Below, piece after piece: positions 36,907 to 39,290 of a stretch of 39,290 bases of DNA; positions within the stretch are counted from its first letter, which is position 1; every line of letters begins with the position of its first letter. A program made the position numbers and the translations under genes. The stretch is from a virus. The notes beneath the pieces were generated by a model, which saw only the letters and a program-made list of their open reading frames with translations, did no database searches and was not told the DNA's origin. Location: IMG/VR virus record IMGVR_UViG_3300035698_035383, positions 1 through 39,290 of that record; one strand, given 5' to 3'.

Positions 36907-37155
36907 ATGATAAGAATCATTAGTGCTAATTCATTTCAAGTCTATGCGTTTGTCGTCGAGTTCTATAACGAGCTGGGAGACTGGCCCCGATCCGAAAGCA
37001 TATTTCTCCACTTCAGAGACAAGCCCCGAGTGTTGGCCATTAGTATGGAAATTTTGCAACGTCACCACTTTTTGAAGTTCGATAGGGTTAGTGATCGTTA
37101 CCAGGCTGTCGGCAGGAAGCCATTACTGATGCCGTTCAAAGGGGTGGTTAGATGA
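36907..37155 (+). CDS. Small LexA-type winged-helix protein (82 aa)
   Basis: GAGGTGA lies 4 bases before the ATG. The sequence FQVYAFVVEFYNELGDWPRSESIFLHF...VLAISMEILQRHHFLKFDRVSDRYQAVGR follows the LexA N-terminal wHTH outline: helix, proline-preceded turn (GxxP), recognition helix, and a wing (xxFLKF..). No protease domain is present, so it would act without RecA-mediated self-cleavage. Likely a phage regulator. Its stop overlaps the start of a 31-residue membrane peptide. Confidence 0.6.
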   Translation: MIRIISANSFQVYAFVVEFYNELGDWPRSESIFLHFRDKPRVLAISMEILQRHHFLKFDRVSDRYQAVGRKPLLMPFKGVVR

Positions 37156-37247
37156 TTCAATATAGACTGCATAAATTGATGGAAGTCTTAGACAGCCCGG
37201 TCGGTTTCACGCTGATTTTTTTGACGGTTGGGCCGATGGTCGGGTGA
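37152..37247 (+). CDS. 31-residue single-TM peptide coupled to the LexA-like gene
   Basis: The ATG overlaps the previous TGA (ATGA). The translation MIQYRLHKLMEVLD then SPVGFTLIFLTVGPMVG has an amphipathic basic start and one hydrophobic stretch. Such coupled tiny membrane peptides in phage regulatory regions can be toxins or membrane effectors. Being only 31 codons, it is a suggestion rather than a firm gene. Confidence 0.4.
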   Translation: MIQYRLHKLMEVLDSPVGFTLIFLTVGPMVG

Positions 37248-37509
37248 CTGCGTCTTTTGTGTACATCATAAGAAAACGTTACATATGAATTCCCACTTTC
37301 TACAAGTCACCAAAACTATACGATCTATGCTTGAGTGTTAAATGTAAAAATAGGATCTGATTTTGTTTTTTCTATGTATGACGTTAGGTTTTGGTTTGCA
37401 TATCTTTTGCGATGTCAACTAAGCTTTGGCCACCGAAATAAAATTCAACACAACAACTGATTCCAAACGCGAAACAATCTCTTTCGATAAATTACAGCGA
37501 GGGACAATT

Positions 37510-38475
37510 ATGGAACGAGAAGATTTATACCGGAAAGACCTTCCCTTATATCTATATTACGAGACAGAACCACAAGTAGTGAGGCGACTAATAAATGATA
37601 AAGTCGAACTTAGCTATTGCCTAATTTTATGGAATTATGAAGCGATCACTCGATGTGAGCCATATATCCAAGATAGAAACATATTTCGAAAACTAGTTGA
37701 TGGTCGAATATCGTTTCATGAAACCAAAGCAAGCGGAAAACTTGATATCTATGGCCACTTAAACTTCTGCGTCCGGAATTTTCAAGAAGAAGGTTTAGCT
37801 GCTATAAAATCAAATGAGGACTATTTTGATGTACTTGCAATTTATAATTGTATATTCCAAAAATTAACGATTTGTTTAACTCGGATCGGTTCAATGAATG
37901 GGCTTTCCCTTCCTCGTCTTTGGGACTTTTATCTTCGCACTGTAGAACTGGGCGAATCTCTATGGGATTTTGAATCTAATGTTCCTTATACCGTTGGGGA
38001 ATATGGTAACTGCGAATCAGAAGAAGAATTTAACGATCTAAATACTCGGGACCATTTAATGCGGGCAATGATCGAATTAGACATGCTGGTGGCTAAAGTA
38101 AATCCAGACTTGCTAGTTTGGGGAGAACCTTATTTCAATTCTACAGAAGGGTTGGTAATCCAAAAAGACGAATACCCGGACTGTTCAATTAAGGTCCCTC
38201 AAGAGTTTTGTGATTCCAACTCAAAACCAATAGGACCGCTTCGGGGAAATGGTAATGATTTAGGAAAAGCGATTACTGGCGGTGATCGGAGAACCCTAAA
38301 AACTCATTTTGAAGGTAAGGCCATTTTTATAAGGAAAAGAGCAGCACACCACCTGGAAGTGTTTTTTACAAGCATTGATGAATATGAAAGATCAAAACAA
38401 AGCTTAGATGAAATCATTACCAAAAAGAGACAGCGAAAGCGGCACAAAACGACGGAACCCGACATGGATGAATAA
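37510..38475 (+). CDS. Hypothetical protein with possible C-terminal HTH-like region (321 aa)
   Basis: I chose the ATG at 37510 because GAGGG lies 6 bases upstream; a longer TTG start at 37426 is possible. Much of the sequence is helical and acidic (LWDFYLRTVELGESLWDF, MRAMIELDMLVAKVNPD). The C-terminal part NDLGKAITGGDRRTLKTHFEGKAIFIRKRAAHHLEVFFTSIDEYERSK resembles a specialised HTH (LGKAIGxxRRTLxxxxxxG) with a basic wing. A very basic tail follows. I recall similar C-termini in hypothetical planctomycete proteins. Probably a DNA-binding regulator. Confidence 0.6.
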   Translation: MEREDLYRKDLPLYLYYETEPQVVRRLINDKVELSYCLILWNYEAITRCEPYIQDRNIFRKLVDGRISFHETKASGKLDIYGHLNFCVRNFQEEGLAAIKSNEDYFDVLAIYNCIFQKLTICLTRIGSMNGLSLPRLWDFYLRTVELGESLWDFESNVPYTVGEYGNCESEEEFNDLNTRDHLMRAMIELDMLVAKVNPDLLVWGEPYFNSTEGLVIQKDEYPDCSIKVPQEFCDSNSKPIGPLRGNGNDLGKAITGGDRRTLKTHFEGKAIFIRKRAAHHLEVFFTSIDEYERSKQSLDEIITKKRQRKRHKTTEPDMDE

Positions 38476-38689
38476 GTCTTTTTTCAAAAACGACACGAAA
38501 GCGACAGAGAGCTACACGAATGTCACGAAGTTAAAACCCACGATAGACACACGAATTTATTCAGTAATACTGCCTACCATGCGAAACATAAATTTTACCT
38601 GTCAAGTCTAATGACTATAAAATATCACCGACTCAAACACTCAGATAGGCCCTCGAAACAGCAAGTGTAATTGCACGAAGAGATTTAAT
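38476..38689. promoter_or_regulatory. Gap with repeated CACGAA sites
   Basis: CACGAA occurs at 38494, 38515, 38524, 38550 and 38674 (most as ACACGAA), five same-strand copies in under 190 bases. Such clustering is typical of operator arrays. A 67-residue frame across this gap overlaps the previous gene out of frame and was not accepted. Confidence 0.4.
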
Positions 38690-38944
38690 ATGTACAATCC
38701 TAGCCAAGTAAAAACGAAAGACCGAGCTGCGGCGAACAGACCCGGCCTTTCTGACCAAAGCATCACCTTAAAAACTCACTCAGGTGACACAGTGGCTATA
38801 ATTAGTTATCGGCGTATTCGACTACGTCTTCAAGCATATATCGCTTTTAAATTCTTACCGGAATTATTTGCACATCCGGTCTCCTGGCTCTCTGCCCGGG
38901 CTCCACCCATGGATCAATCGCATTACGAATATCTTGCGACTTAA
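38690..38944 (+). CDS. Small hypothetical protein (84 aa)
   Basis: A purine-rich GAAGAGA lies about 7 bases before the ATG. It begins MYNPSQVKTKDRAAANRPGL and includes a moderately hydrophobic middle (RLQAYIAFKFLPELFAHPVSWL). No motif recognised, and residue use is not strongly gene-like. It could be a real small regulator between the HTH-like protein and the truncated last gene. Confidence 0.35.
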   Translation: MYNPSQVKTKDRAAANRPGLSDQSITLKTHSGDTVAIISYRRIRLRLQAYIAFKFLPELFAHPVSWLSARAPPMDQSHYEYLAT

Positions 38945-38954
38945 CTGTGCCTAC

Positions 38955-38989
38955 AAAAAAACTCGCCAGTAGCACTAACTACTGACGAG
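38955..38989 (-). terminator. Intrinsic terminator, minus orientation
   Basis: CTCGCCAGTAG and CTACTGACGAG form an 11-bp stem with one mismatch, loop CACTAA. On the minus strand it is followed by seven T (A-run 38955-38961 on plus). It would stop leftward transcripts from beyond the window; on the plus strand it is only a hairpin. Confidence 0.6.
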
Positions 38990-39041
38990 CGATGTTTGAT
39001 CAAGCACACAATTCAATTCACCCGCTAAGGATCTTTTTCAT

Positions 39042-39290
39042 ATGTGTGATCAAGACAATAATCATTTTACGCACTCCGCGTCAATCTCAGAAGACAAAAA
39101 CGACAAATTTAGGACAAATCCTGATAACGAATTCAATTTAGTAACTCAGGGCTTACAACTGCTTAAGTTACTGCCAAGCCGGTCTGGACCAATACCTTAC
39201 GTCCCGCGAACCGGTGAGTGGTTGATAGCTGATTGGGCAAGCTTCTTAGACGAGACTGAAGAGGCCCTGAAGCGAAAGTTCAAAGAATAC
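39042..39290 (+). CDS. Truncated gene running off the window (83+ aa)
   Basis: A frame opens at the ATG 39042 with CTAAGGA about 11 bases upstream and stays open to the last base. It starts MCDQDNNHFTHSASISEDKN and later reads LVTQGLQLLKLLPSRSGPIPYVPRTGEWLIADWASFLDETEEALKRKF. A polar N-terminus followed by a compact helical part could be the start of a DNA-binding or replication protein; not identifiable from the portion visible. Confidence 0.5.
   Translation, partial: MCDQDNNHFTHSASISEDKNDKFRTNPDNEFNLVTQGLQLLKLLPSRSGPIPYVPRTGEWLIADWASFLDETEEALKRKFKEY

Noticed and set aside
36712-36920. Two overlapping 60-64 residue minus frames
   Set aside because: They cross the promoter and leader of the LexA-like gene, with no ribosome site and no motif.
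38408-38611. 67-residue plus frame after the HTH-like gene
   Set aside because: Begins inside the preceding gene in another frame and runs through the CACGAA cluster; not gene-like.
1-39290. Integrase, CRISPR array, insertion sequence, restriction enzyme, or retron
   Set aside because: I searched for their motifs and repeats by eye and found none; the integrase may lie outside the window.

Overview
The window reads as most of a temperate or formerly temperate tailed phage (siphovirus-like gene order) plus an accessory arm. Base composition looks balanced to slightly AT-rich by eye. The host cannot be proven from sequence alone. A planctomycete is my best guess, from recalled resemblances: the capsid protease/major-capsid fusion, the beta-repeat tail proteins, the tail-chaperone motif and the secreted TraB-like protein. 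Treat it as inference. No rRNA, convincing tRNA, CRISPR array, insertion sequence or integrase was found, and the attachment sites must lie outside the window or be unrecognised.

Layout, plus strand, 1-9.9 kb: early, recombination and replication genes. These are small unknown proteins, a pentapeptide-repeat protein, an HNH-AP2 endonuclease, a Sak4-like RecA-fold ATPase, a DUF669-like single-strand-binding candidate, an SF2 helicase with a zinc ribbon, and a prim-pol/DUF3987 replicase. Next come an iteron-rich candidate origin (about 8.55-8.82 kb), a PDDEXK nuclease and a DUF1599-like protein. Together they suggest phage-encoded, recombination-linked replication.

10.0-12.2 kb: membrane or exported proteins in the usual lysis position: an XhlA-like coiled-coil/TM protein, a C39-like cysteine peptidase with a signal peptide, a two-TM protein and a one-TM protein. 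12.4-20.5 kb: packaging and head: large terminase, a 48-residue NrdR-type zinc ribbon, a small protein at the gpW position, lambda-type portal, fused prohead protease-major capsid protein, strong terminator, DUF2190-like decoration protein, connector and tail-completion proteins, tail tube. 20.5-30.0 kb: tail: an assembly chaperone with an apparent -1 frameshift extension, tape measure, distal tail and repeat-rich fibre-like proteins, then a glycosyltransferase and an ATP-grasp protein. A DNA methyltransferase and a bidirectional terminator close the late region.

31.0-39.3 kb: accessory and regulatory arm. A minus-strand ribbon-helix-helix/membrane-protein pair is divergent from a secreted TraB-like protein across a 400-bp region packed with six perfect inverted repeats. 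A minus-strand five-gene cassette (32.7-36.5 kb) follows: three membrane-anchored proteins, an alanine-rich tripartite protein and a coiled-coil protein. This cassette is the best candidate here for an undescribed system. The right end carries a plus-strand regulatory module: a good sigma70-type promoter, a LexA-like winged helix, an ATGA-coupled 31-residue membrane peptide, a protein with an HTH-like C-terminus, repeated CACGAA sites, and a gene running off the window.
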